Shown here in pieces: positions 14,694-22,854 of a DNA stretch of 37,954 nucleotides. The first letter of the stretch is position 1, and the number at the start of each line of letters is the position of its first letter. The notes under the pieces were generated by a model, which was given only the letters and a program-made list of their open reading frames with translations, did not search any database and was not told the origin of the DNA. The stretch is from Microbacterium sp. Its GTDB lineage: Bacteria; Actinomycetota; Actinomycetes; Actinomycetales; Microbacteriaceae. The translations under genes were made by a program, and so were the position numbers. The stretch spans positions 1-37,954 of the forward strand of contig JAPSKH010000020.1 of NCBI GenBank assembly GCA_031177765.1, written 5' to 3'.

Positions 14694-17600
14694 TCAGCCG
14701 CGCAGGACGATGTCCTCTCCGACGTAGAACAGCGCCACGTCGATCTCATCCAGGGGGACGCCGTGCCTGGCGTGATACGCCTGCCGGTACAGCTCCAGCT
14801 GCAGCATCCGCTCCCGCTTCTCGGCCGCCGTGCGCGGCGCCGCGCCGGTCTTCCAGTCGACGATCTCTATGCGGCCTCCGCGATCCTCGCGACGGTAGAC
14901 CGCGTCCAGCTTGCAGATGATGATGTGCGGCCGGCCGTCCGGCCCGGTCGTGGCGAAGTCGATCTCGGTCTCGACCTCGATCGGCTGCAGCGTCGCCCAC
15001 TCCGACGCGAGGAATCGTTCGCGCAGCGCCGCGAGCGCCGCGGCATCCTCGCTGGACGACTGCGTCCCGGACAGCTCCTCATCCGACTCCCACAGCGCGT
15101 CGTCGATCGAGCCGCCCAGTCCCACGCCGCCGGATCGCTGTTCCACCCACGCGTGGAAAAGAGTGCCCAGGCGGGTCTGGCGGAACGGCCGCTCGGGCAT
15201 CGGCCGGGCGATGCGTGCGAGCGTCCCCTCGAGATCGGCGACGTAGTCCTTGTAGCGGGATGCCGCGATACGGGTCGGAGCGATCCTGACCGGTCGCGCG
15301 CGTCGGGCGTCGCGCTCGGCGAGCAGAAGCGCCGCCTGCGGATCGAGCTCGACGCGCGGCGCCGACATCGCCTGCTCCACGGCTGCTGCGGCCCGCTCGA
15401 CAGCGGCACGCCGGGTGCCCAGCGGATCCATCGGCCACTGCAGCGCGCGCCGCTCCCCCTGATACGGGTCGTCGCCGGGGTCGTCCGCGGGCAGGGGCAC
15501 TCCGAGCGCGTCGGCGATCTCGGAGAGGAAGACGCTGCGCTCCCGCGGGCGCTTCGTGCCCGACCAGCTGGACCCGCTCAGCATCAGCTGCTCGCGGGCG
15601 CGTGTCACCGCGACATACGCCAGCCGGCGGTCCTCGTCATGCTGGCGCGCACGGTTCGCCTCGACGAAGGCGTCGATCGCGGCTTTGAGCTCCTGCTGCG
15701 TCTGCGCCGACTGCCACGCAAGTGAGGGAAGCCAGGGCGCGTCGCCGCGGAACGCGTACGGCAGGACCCCGAATCCCAGCCACGCTTTCGTGTCCCGCGG
15801 GGCGCTCGGCAGCTCGTCCTTGACCATCCGCACCACGGCGACGGCATCCCACTCGAGCCCTTTGGAGCCGTGGATGGTCAGAAGCTGCACCACGTCGTCT
15901 TCGGGCGGCTCGGTGCGGGGCGCGAACTCGTCCAGCTGCTCGGCATGGTCGAGCCAGGCCAGCAGACTCGGCAGCGACCCGGACTCGTCGGCTGCGAGGA
16001 AGGCGTGCACCTCGTCGACGAACGCGCGTAGCTGCGCGGACGCGACGCGGGCGGGTCCGCGCGCTTCGTTCGCGGCCAGTTCCACGTCCAGACGCAGCTC
16101 CAGCTCGATCAGCCGCACGAGATCGGGGATCGGCATCCCGATGGCTTGGCGGAGCCCGGTGAAGACGGACGCCGCGTCCCGCAGGCGCTCCCGCGCGTCA
16201 GGAGTGAAGCCCGCGAGCCAGCCGTGGTCGGGCGCGTGGCGCGCGATGAAATCCAGCGCGTCCACGAGCGAGCCGTCGTCATCGCCGGCGCTGCCGCGGA
16301 TCCGCTCGACGACCTCGGGTGCCAGCGGCTGCAGAGCGGCGTCGTGCCGAGCGATCCGCCGCGCCAGCGCCGCCAGCTCCCGGAGATCCGGGAGGCCGAT
16401 GCGCCAGCGGGGCCCGGCGAGGAGGCGGATCAGCGGCGACCCTGCGGTCGGGTCGCTGATCACCCGCAGCGCGCAGACGACGTCGACGACCTCGGGCGTG
16501 GACAGGAGCCCTCCGAGTCCGAGGATGCGGTGCGGGATGCCCCGGCGCCCGAGCGCGTCGGCGAAGCGCACCATGTGCTTCTTGCTGCGGAACAGGATCG
16601 CACCGGTCGTCGTGCGCCCTTCGCCGGCTCTGCGGGTGCGCACGCGGGAGAACCACTCCGCGACCCGATCGGCTTCGCTGTCGAGGTCGGCGTCGAAGGC
16701 GAGTTCGATCTCGCCGTCCGGGGCGCCCGGCCGCGCTCGCAGCTCGGAGACCGGCACCGCCGCAGAGGCGGCCAGCGGCGCGAGCACCGCGTTGGCGGCG
16801 GTCAGCACGGAGGCGCTGTTGCGCCAGCTCGTCAGCAGTGCGTACTGCGCGCAGGGGACGTCCGGTGAGAACGCCGCCGGGAAGCCGCCCAGGTTCCCGG
16901 CGCTGGCTCCCCGCCACCCGTAGATCGCCTGATGCGGGTCTCCCACCGCCATCACACCGGTGCCGGCGAACAGCGTCGCGAGCAGGTCGGTCTGCACGAC
17001 CGAGGTGTCCTGGTACTCGTCGAGGAGGACCACGCGGTAGCGATCCCGGAGCTCTGCGGCCACGGCAGGATGACCCGCGACCACCTCCAGGGCGCCGGCG
17101 ACCTGGTCGGAGAAGTCGATGACGCCCAGCCGCCGCTTCTCGGCGGCGTACTCGCGCGCGAGGTCGCACAGCAGGCTCAACGCGTCGACCTTGTCGACCG
17201 CCTCCGCCACGGGCGCGTACACCGTCGTTCCTTTGCGGGTGGAGGGAAGGTCGAGCACCCGCCGGAACCGGGCGGGGAAGGCGGCGAGCTGATCGAAGTC
17301 CACGAGATTGTCGACGCCGTCCCGCGCGATGCGCAGCGCCGCGTCGACGATGGTGCGCACCGCCTCGCCGCGCTGCTCGAGACGGGGATCATCGGAGGCG
17401 AACACCACGCGCCGCATCAGCAGCCATGCCGCCGACTCCGACAGCACCGCCGACTCGGCGTCCCGCCCGATGCGCACGGCATGCTCGCGCACGATCTGAT
17501 CCGCGAAGCTGTTGTACGTCGCAACGGTGGGGCGGTGCAGGAGCGCGTCGTCATCGACCTCCTGCGGCTGCGCGCCGACCATCCGGGCGAGTGCGTCCAG

Positions 17601-18011
17601 CGCGTCGTGCCGGGCCGCCGCCGCACGCGCACCGTCGCCGGAGCGCTCCAGGTCGCCGAAGACGTCCAGTCGTCCCGCGGCGGCCAGCTCGGGGAGTGCG
17701 GGCAGCAGACCGCGACGCTCGAACTCGGCCAGTCGCGCGAGGCGCTTCTGGATGCGTTCGGACAGCTCTCCCGCGGCCTTGCGCGTGAAGGTCAGCCCCA
17801 GCACCTCGTCGCGGCGCACGATGCCGTTCGCGACGAGCCACACCACCCGGGCCGCCATCGTCTCGGTCTTGCCGCTCCCGGCGCCCGCCACCACCAATGC
17901 GGGTTCGAGCGGGGCCTCGATGACGGCCGTCTGCTCATCGGTGGGAGAGAACTGCCCGAGCGCCGCGGCGATCACCCGCGCTGACAGCACGGGCCCGGTT
18001 CCCGCGCTCAC
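14694..18011 (-). CDS. adnB: AdnB-like helicase-nuclease subunit (UvrD motor plus PD-(D/E)XK nuclease)
   Basis: A 1105-residue protein. The N-terminal SF1A motor has an intact Walker A AGAGSGKT (42-49) and DEYQD (331-335). Motif III is GDPHQAIYGWRGA (357-369), with HGSKGLEWD and LAYVAVTRARE further along. The C-terminal RecB/Cas4-type nuclease has GTLFHAWVE, the LDAVY acidic strand, VDWKTG (1051-1056, D1052/K1054) and QLELYRQAY (1071-1079). With the upstream gene it should form the heterodimeric AdnAB complex that unwinds and resects double-strand breaks in actinobacteria, replacing RecBCD/AddAB. The GTG at 18011 overlaps the adnA stop by 4 bases. The open frame extends upstream to 18632 but only as shadow of adnA. 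Confidence 0.93.
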   Translation of the reverse strand: MSAGTGPVLSARVIAAALGQFSPTDEQTAVIEAPLEPALVVAGAGSGKTETMAARVVWLVANGIVRRDEVLGLTFTRKAAGELSERIQKRLARLAEFERRGLLPALPELAAAGRLDVFGDLERSGDGARAAAARHDALDALARMVGAQPQEVDDDALLHRPTVATYNSFADQIVREHAVRIGRDAESAVLSESAAWLLMRRVVFASDDPRLEQRGEAVRTIVDAALRIARDGVDNLVDFDQLAAFPARFRRVLDLPSTRKGTTVYAPVAEAVDKVDALSLLCDLAREYAAEKRRLGVIDFSDQVAGALEVVAGHPAVAAELRDRYRVVLLDEYQDTSVVQTDLLATLFAGTGVMAVGDPHQAIYGWRGASAGNLGGFPAAFSPDVPCAQYALLTSWRNSASVLTAANAVLAPLAASAAVPVSELRARPGAPDGEIELAFDADLDSEADRVAEWFSRVRTRRAGEGRTTTGAILFRSKKHMVRFADALGRRGIPHRILGLGGLLSTPEVVDVVCALRVISDPTAGSPLIRLLAGPRWRIGLPDLRELAALARRIARHDAALQPLAPEVVERIRGSAGDDDGSLVDALDFIARHAPDHGWLAGFTPDARERLRDAASVFTGLRQAIGMPIPDLVRLIELELRLDVELAANEARGPARVASAQLRAFVDEVHAFLAADESGSLPSLLAWLDHAEQLDEFAPRTEPPEDDVVQLLTIHGSKGLEWDAVAVVRMVKDELPSAPRDTKAWLGFGVLPYAFRGDAPWLPSLAWQSAQTQQELKAAIDAFVEANRARQHDEDRRLAYVAVTRAREQLMLSGSSWSGTKRPRERSVFLSEIADALGVPLPADDPGDDPYQGERRALQWPMDPLGTRRAAVERAAAAVEQAMSAPRVELDPQAALLLAERDARRARPVRIAPTRIAASRYKDYVADLEGTLARIARPMPERPFRQTRLGTLFHAWVEQRSGGVGLGGSIDDALWESDEELSGTQSSSEDAAALAALRERFLASEWATLQPIEVETEIDFATTGPDGRPHIIICKLDAVYRREDRGGRIEIVDWKTGAAPRTAAEKRERMLQLELYRQAYHARHGVPLDEIDVALFYVGEDIVLRG

Positions 18012-21000
18012 GATGCGCTCACCGCGCCGATCGTGTGGATCCGGCACAGCCCGTACGCGTGCTCGTCCCGACAGTGCTCCTCGTAGGGAGCCGTGAACGT
18101 CGTCCCCCGCATCACGTCGACGGCGGCCTGCACGCGGGCGAGGAACGCCGCACGGCGCTCGTCGTCGAAGGGCGGCTGCCAGGGCGTGACGTAGTCGGCC
18201 TTCGCCGCCGTCGGCCGCAGCACGAGGAGCTTCGCACCGCCGGGCGCCAGATCCGCCGCCGCCGAGATGGCACCCGCCTCGAACGCCAGCTGATAGGCCG
18301 CCAGCTGCGGGTTGTCGATCACCTTGGCGTCGGTCTGCGGTTCGCGCTTGCCGGTCTTCAGGTCCACGATCACGACGGTGCCCTCCGGGGTGCGTTCGAC
18401 GCGGTCGATGAAGCCTGAGAGGATCACGCCGTGCTCGTCGCCGGCATCGGCCACCGGGATCGCGACCTCGAAGTGCGGCTCGGCCTCGATGAGCGATCCG
18501 CCCGACTGCTCGAACCGACGCAGGTAGAGGTGCAGGCGCCGCACGAGGTCGCGTGCGCGTGCCTGCTCGGCGCGATCCCGCCACGGCGCTTCGAACGTGA
18601 GCTCGCCCCAGCGTGCCTCCACCTGCGCCCACAGGCTGTCCTCATCGATGCCGGATGCGTGCTCCAGCGCGGCGTGGATGATGGTTCCCAGACCCGCAGT
18701 CGTACTGCCGGGGTCGCCGCCGAGGTCGCCGATGACCCAGTTCAGCTCGCACTCCTCCAGCGCATGCAGACGCGACGGCGACACGCGGATGTCCTCCCGC
18801 GAGAGATCACGCAGCGGTCCCGCGGATGTCGGCGGCGCCACGCCGTACCAGTCCCGCGGCGCCGCACCGGCGACTGCGGCGTCGGCCAGCAGTGCGAGCT
18901 GACCGGCGGCGTGCTCCGCTGCCGCACGCGGGGCACCCTCGGTCAAGGTCCGGCGATGGAGCGCGACCAAGCCGCGAAGCGACAGCGGATGGTCCACCGT
19001 GTATCGCTCGGGGTCGGGCAGGAGCTCGAAGAACACGCTCGGACCGGTGTCGTCATCGTCCACCGCGGTCACCACGACGCGGGATGTCGCCCGCGAGAGC
19101 GCACGGGCCAGCAGTCGCAGCTCATCGTGCATCGCGGCGCGCCGGCGATCGACGGCGCCTGCCGGCGCGTGGTCCCCCCGCGTGGCGGCATCCGCGAGGC
19201 GCCAGGTGTCGAGCAGGCTGCCGCGCAGACGCGTGTTGGGCCATACGCCCTCCTGCATGCCCGCGATGACGACGGTGTCGAACTCGAGTCCGAGGGCGCC
19301 GGCCGGGGTGAGGATGCGGACCGTGCCCTCGCTCGGCGGCGCGTCGAGGCGATCCTCGGCCACGCCGCTGTCGAGGATCGAGCGGACGAACACCCGCGGG
19401 TCGGCGTCGACCGAACGCTCCACGAAGCGCTTCGCGGCCTGGAACAGTGCCACGACCGCGTCGAGATCCCGGTTGGCCTGCTCGGCGAGCGGCCCGTGCC
19501 CGCGGGCGAGCTCGGCCCACACCCGTTCGAGGCCGCTGCGATCCCACGCCGTCCACAGCAGCTCGTGCGCCGTCGCACCGCGATCGAGCTCGTCGCGCAG
19601 GGCGGCCAGCGTGCGGGCCAGTGCAGCCGCCCGGCGAGCCTCACGCGTGTCGAGGAGGTCGAACTCGAGCGGCCGGAGCATCGCCGACAGCACCAGCTCG
19701 CGACCCGATCGCTCGCTCTCGGCACCGGCGCGGAGCTCGACGTGGCGCAGCGCCGATCGCAGCCGCCGCAGCTCGATCGGATCCAGTCGTCCGTACGTGC
19801 CCACGAGCGCCTCGGTGACGTCCTCGAAGGTCCAGTCCTCGCGAGCGGCGAGATCGATCAGGCGCAGCAGATCCCGGACGGGTCGGAGCGTTCCCAGTGC
19901 GCGACCGGGACCGCTCGATCGTGCCGGCACGTCCCGTGCCGACAGCTCCGCCTCGAGTGCCGCGATCTGACGGGTGTCGTGAGCGATCACGGCGCATGCG
20001 TCCCACGCCACCCCCTCGTGCACGTGCCGCTCACGCAGCAGCCGCGCGACGGCGTCGTACTCCTCCGCCTGCGACCGCAGGGTGAGAGCGCGGACGGAGC
20101 CGTCCGGGTGGGCGTCGGATCCGGGTGTACGGTGCGCGACGACCCCGACGGCGCCGATGCGCTGAGTCACCCGCCGCACGAGCTCGCGCTGCCACGCGGT
20201 GCCCCGGTGGGAGGCGCGGAGCACGTGGACGACGCCCAGTGATGCGGCCAGACGCGCGAAGTTCTCGGGTGTCGCGCCTCGGAAGGACCCCGAGCCCACG
20301 TCGGGGTCGCCGAAGGCCAGCACAGCGGCCCCACGCATGCGCGCGGCCTCCACGAGCTCGACGCCGCCCAGCGTGAGCTCCTGCGCATCGTCGACCAGCA
20401 CGACCCGGACGCGATCGATCGCCGGGTTGCCGGGGGGCGCGGTGCGCAGCAGCCCGACCGCCTCGCGCACCAGGCCTGCGGCGTCGCGATGCGCACCTCG
20501 CATGCCTGCGCGCACCTGCAGGTACTCGGCGAAGAAAGAGGACAGCGACACCCACGCCGGGATCCCGTCGCGCTCCCCCAGTGCGCGCAGACGCGCGGGC
20601 TCGATGCCGAGCGTCGTGCACTCGGCCAGGAACGTGCGCACCTCGGTGCGGAAGCCGGCGGTGCCGCGGACGGCGGGTCCGAGCCAGTCGGGCCAGCGCG
20701 ACGGTCCGGCCGTCTCGTCCTCCGCGTCGCCGTCCAGGAGGTCGCGGATGATCTGGTCCTCCTCGCCTCCGGTGAGCAGCTGCGGCGGCTCGGCTTCGGT
20801 CGCCACGGCGTGCGCGCGAACGAGCTGGAAGGCGTACGACGCGACCGAGCGCGCGAGCGGCCCCGCCGTCGCCCGTCCTACCGCGAGCCCGAGGCGGTCG
20901 CGGAGTGCCGTCGCGGTCTGGCGCGATGGCGTCAGCACCAGGATGCCGTCGGGTTCCACCCCGGCCTGAACGAGGGCCGCGACGCGAGCGATCAGCGTCG

Positions 21001-21178
21001 CCGTCTTGCCGGATCCGGGAGCGCCGGCGACCACGCCGCAGTCGTCCGCCGGCAGCCCGATCACGTCGGCCTGATCGGCGTCGGGCTCGAACCGCAGCGC
21101 GCTCGGGGGCGGCGTCCGGGTCGTCGCGGCGACGTCGCGGACATCGTCCGTGATCGTCGCTGCGCCTGGGGGAACCAT
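18008..21178 (-). CDS. adnA: AdnA-like helicase-nuclease subunit with degenerate motor
   Basis: A 1056-residue partner of the downstream gene. Walker A is intact (AGAPGSGKT, 51-59), but motif II is VDDAQE (263-268) instead of DExQD. Motif III is GDPDVGSGSFRGA (291-303), lacking the Q and Y of active helicases, so this subunit is probably the weaker motor. The C-terminal nuclease looks complete: GTIIHAALEH, GFIDRVE, VDLKTG (938-943) and QLAAYQLAFE. A C-terminal EHCRDEHAYGLCRIH segment holds two cysteines. The ATG at 21178 is chosen because TACCGT lies 7 bases upstream; in-frame ATGs at 21208 and 21274 are alternatives but sit among divergent promoter sequence. Confidence 0.9.
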   Translation of the reverse strand: MVPPGAATITDDVRDVAATTRTPPPSALRFEPDADQADVIGLPADDCGVVAGAPGSGKTATLIARVAALVQAGVEPDGILVLTPSRQTATALRDRLGLAVGRATAGPLARSVASYAFQLVRAHAVATEAEPPQLLTGGEEDQIIRDLLDGDAEDETAGPSRWPDWLGPAVRGTAGFRTEVRTFLAECTTLGIEPARLRALGERDGIPAWVSLSSFFAEYLQVRAGMRGAHRDAAGLVREAVGLLRTAPPGNPAIDRVRVVLVDDAQELTLGGVELVEAARMRGAAVLAFGDPDVGSGSFRGATPENFARLAASLGVVHVLRASHRGTAWQRELVRRVTQRIGAVGVVAHRTPGSDAHPDGSVRALTLRSQAEEYDAVARLLRERHVHEGVAWDACAVIAHDTRQIAALEAELSARDVPARSSGPGRALGTLRPVRDLLRLIDLAAREDWTFEDVTEALVGTYGRLDPIELRRLRSALRHVELRAGAESERSGRELVLSAMLRPLEFDLLDTREARRAAALARTLAALRDELDRGATAHELLWTAWDRSGLERVWAELARGHGPLAEQANRDLDAVVALFQAAKRFVERSVDADPRVFVRSILDSGVAEDRLDAPPSEGTVRILTPAGALGLEFDTVVIAGMQEGVWPNTRLRGSLLDTWRLADAATRGDHAPAGAVDRRRAAMHDELRLLARALSRATSRVVVTAVDDDDTGPSVFFELLPDPERYTVDHPLSLRGLVALHRRTLTEGAPRAAAEHAAGQLALLADAAVAGAAPRDWYGVAPPTSAGPLRDLSREDIRVSPSRLHALEECELNWVIGDLGGDPGSTTAGLGTIIHAALEHASGIDEDSLWAQVEARWGELTFEAPWRDRAEQARARDLVRRLHLYLRRFEQSGGSLIEAEPHFEVAIPVADAGDEHGVILSGFIDRVERTPEGTVVIVDLKTGKREPQTDAKVIDNPQLAAYQLAFEAGAISAAADLAPGGAKLLVLRPTAAKADYVTPWQPPFDDERRAAFLARVQAAVDVMRGTTFTAPYEEHCRDEHAYGLCRIHTIGAVSAS

Positions 21179-21185
21179 GTCCTCG

Positions 21186-21191
21186 ACGGTA
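21186..21191 (-). promoter_or_regulatory. -10 element, leaderless promoter of adnA-adnB
   Basis: TACCGT on the minus strand, 7 bases before the ATG at 21178. It supports that start over the two upstream alternatives. Confidence 0.5.
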
Positions 21192-21262
21192 GCGCGACCG
21201 GCCGACATCGACCGTTCGCCCAGAGCGTTTCGCGGGCGACCGGGACCTCGCGCCGGGTGTCG

Positions 21263-21268
21263 TAGAGT
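21263..21268 (+). promoter_or_regulatory. -10 element of the DUF3107 operon
   Basis: TAGAGT lies about 70 bases before the DUF3107 start. It implies a 5' leader of about 60 bases with an AGGAGG ribosome site at 21324-21329. Confidence 0.5.
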
Positions 21269-21336
21269 GGCCATGCGTCCGGGGAGCCCTCAGCCTTTCC
21301 GGCGAGCAACCGTCGCCCCGCGCAGGAGGTCATCAC

Positions 21337-21561
21337 GTGGAGATCCGCATCGGCATCGCGAACACCGGCCGCGAGCTCAACTTCGAGACGAACGAGCCCG
21401 CCGCCGAGGTCAAGAAGAGCATCGCGGACGCGTTGGACGCCGGCGCGACGCACGTGACCTTCGCCGATTCCAAGGGCAACTCCTACATCGTCCCCACCGC
21501 GGGTCTGGCGTACATCGAGCTGGGCACCGAGGAGTCGCGGCGCGTCGGCTTCGTCGCCTGA
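21337..21561 (+). CDS. DUF3107 family small conserved protein
   Basis: A 74-residue protein of the DUF3107 family (the M. tuberculosis Rv3208A/TB9.4 type), found across actinobacteria with unknown function. Conserved features are the opening MEIRIGIANTGRELNFET, the central EVKKSIADAL helix and GLAYIELG near the end. It is small, soluble and has no cysteine. The GTG at 21337 is supported by a strong AGGAGG (21324-21329) 7 bases upstream. It is followed after 11 bases by a small membrane-protein gene in the same orientation, probably one operon. It is divergent from adnA. Confidence 0.92.
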   Translation: MEIRIGIANTGRELNFETNEPAAEVKKSIADALDAGATHVTFADSKGNSYIVPTAGLAYIELGTEESRRVGFVA

Positions 21562-21572
21562 GCGGAGCCGCC

Positions 21573-21863
21573 GTGCAGATCCTGCTCGCTTTCATCATCG
21601 GCGCCGTGATCGGCGTCGCCGTGCACTTCCACCTGCGTCAGCGCCTCACCCGCGGCGTCGTCGTGGCGCCCATGATCGGCGCCGTGACGGCCGGGCTCGC
21701 CTGGACCGCCCTGACGTGGTCGGGCGTCGGCGTCGACACGCCATGGCCGTGGCTCGCCGCTCTCGTGGTGCCCGCCGCGGTCGCCTATCCCGCCATCGCG
21801 GTGCTCTCGCGCATGCGCGTCGCGCGGGATGCGCGCGAGAAGCAGCGTCTGGGCATCGCCTGA
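21573..21863 (+). CDS. Small membrane protein, function unknown
   Basis: A 96-residue protein, mostly hydrophobic, with three likely membrane helices (about 2-17, 29-50 and 60-80). It has a short basic C-terminal tail (RVARDAREKQR). I do not recognise a characterised family. The GTG at 21573 begins 11 bases after the DUF3107 stop, with GGAG about 6-9 bases upstream, so co-expression with DUF3107 is likely. The open frame extends upstream through DUF3107 in another frame, but that part is shadow. Confidence 0.78.
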   Translation: MQILLAFIIGAVIGVAVHFHLRQRLTRGVVVAPMIGAVTAGLAWTALTWSGVGVDTPWPWLAALVVPAAVAYPAIAVLSRMRVARDAREKQRLGIA

Positions 21864-21880
21864 CCACATCACGATCCGGC

Positions 21881-21898
21881 CGGTGCGGCGCCGTACCG
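21881..21898. terminator. Possible weak shared hairpin between convergent genes
   Basis: CGGTGCG and CGTACCG (one G-U) flank a GCGC loop in the 43-base gap between the small membrane protein and the ferritin-like gene. There is no T-run. It is listed as the only terminator candidate at this convergent junction. Confidence 0.3.
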
Positions 21899-21906
21899 CC
21901 GGCCGC

Positions 21907-22620
21907 TCAGGCCGAGAGCCCCATGGCGTCCATGCGGCGCGAGTGCGCGGCCATCAGCTCGGTGAACACCGGCTCGGCCTTGTCGGCGGCTGCGCCGCCC
22001 AGTGCCGTGCGGCGCAGTGCGGCGCGGGCGATGAGCAGGGTGTCCCCCACGAGCCGGCGCCCCCACAGCGCGAGCAGCGAACGCCATTCCGCATCGCTGT
22101 CGATGGTCGTCGTGACGAGATCCACGATCGCCTGCCGGTCGCTGTCGGCGCGGAGGATCCGCGCGACGCGGTCGCCGGTCTGGCCGTAGCTGGCCGACAG
22201 GGCGAGGTAGAAGTCGTCGAGCATCCCCGCCGTGATGTGCACCGAGAGCATGGTCTCCTGGGGTCGCACGCCGTGGGTCTCGCGGCGGAAGGCGTCCAGC
22301 GGCTCCCGGAAGGGACGCATCAGCGCCGTCGGATCGTCGCCGCGCTCGCGGATGAGCTGGATCAGGTCCTGATGCTTGCGCAGCGCCGCGCCCGCGGCGC
22401 GCGAGAGCGCCTCCTTCTCCGCCAGCTCCGGCGTGGTCTGGATGAGCTCGCTCAGCGTCTCGAAGTAGCCCAGCTGCAGATAGGCCGCCTGCCCGAGGAA
22501 CGTGTCGATGTCGGGGGCGAGCTCTTCGAAATCGACACGATGCACGCCCGACACGTCGTCACGCGACCTGAGCTGCAGACGACGCCCGGGTTCGCGGCGC
22601 TGCCAGAACCACTTCACCAC
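21907..22620 (-). CDS. Ferritin-like fold protein (MiaE-like region)
   Basis: A 237-residue, mainly helical protein of the actinobacterial 'ferritin-like fold-containing' family, distantly related to the diiron tRNA hydroxylase MiaE. Helical blocks include QAAYLQLGYFETLSELIQ (about 45-62), a KHQDLIQLIRERG helix, and MLSVHITAGMLDDFYLALS. Several of the His/Glu/Asp residues could bind metal, but a complete diiron ExxH set is not obvious by eye. The start is the first of two adjacent GTGs; TAGGCT lies 7 bases before it. The product is probably soluble and cytoplasmic. It is divergent from the DEAD-box helicase, an arrangement that from memory also occurs in mycobacteria (Rv3210c-Rv3211). Confidence 0.75.
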   Translation of the reverse strand: MVKWFWQRREPGRRLQLRSRDDVSGVHRVDFEELAPDIDTFLGQAAYLQLGYFETLSELIQTTPELAEKEALSRAAGAALRKHQDLIQLIRERGDDPTALMRPFREPLDAFRRETHGVRPQETMLSVHITAGMLDDFYLALSASYGQTGDRVARILRADSDRQAIVDLVTTTIDSDAEWRSLLALWGRRLVGDTLLIARAALRRTALGGAAADKAEPVFTELMAAHSRRMDAMGLSA

Positions 22621-22627
22621 GCAGAAC

Positions 22628-22633
22628 AGCCTA
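22628..22633 (-). promoter_or_regulatory. -10 element, leaderless promoter of ferritin-like gene
   Basis: TAGGCT on the minus strand, 7 bases before the GTG at 22620. Confidence 0.55.
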
Positions 22634-22854
22634 GGGTCCGGCCGAGCCGCGACGCGGCATCCCGCTCCCGGCACGTCTCGCGGGCACCCCACAGCTGGCT
22701 CCGGTATCGTGGATGCGGCCCCGGCGTCGGATCGGGGCACCGCGCCTGTGGCTGAGAGAAGGGCGTGGACCTCATCTCCGCCCGCGCGACGGCACCGCCT
22801 GACGCGCCAGGGCACGGACTCAGGCAGCATCTCACTGCCGGACAGGCACTCATC
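22634..22854 (+). promoter_or_regulatory. Leader region of the DEAD-box helicase gene
   Basis: This is most of the longest non-coding stretch of the window. A -10-like TATCGT (22705-22710) would give a leader of about 138 bases. The leader contains a short hairpin with GGCAG/CTGCC arms (22823-22839) and an alternative in-frame GTG at 22765, preceded by AAGGG. DEAD-box helicase genes often have long regulatory leaders, but I recognise no known RNA family here. An isolated CTGAGA is not enough for a TPP riboswitch. Confidence 0.35.

Noticed and set aside
22720..22854. Possible TPP riboswitch (CTGAGA followed by ACCTCATC)
   Set aside because: The conserved GAACCTGATC and the final GCGNAGGGA elements are missing, the pairing does not form, and the downstream gene is an RNA helicase rather than a thiamine gene.
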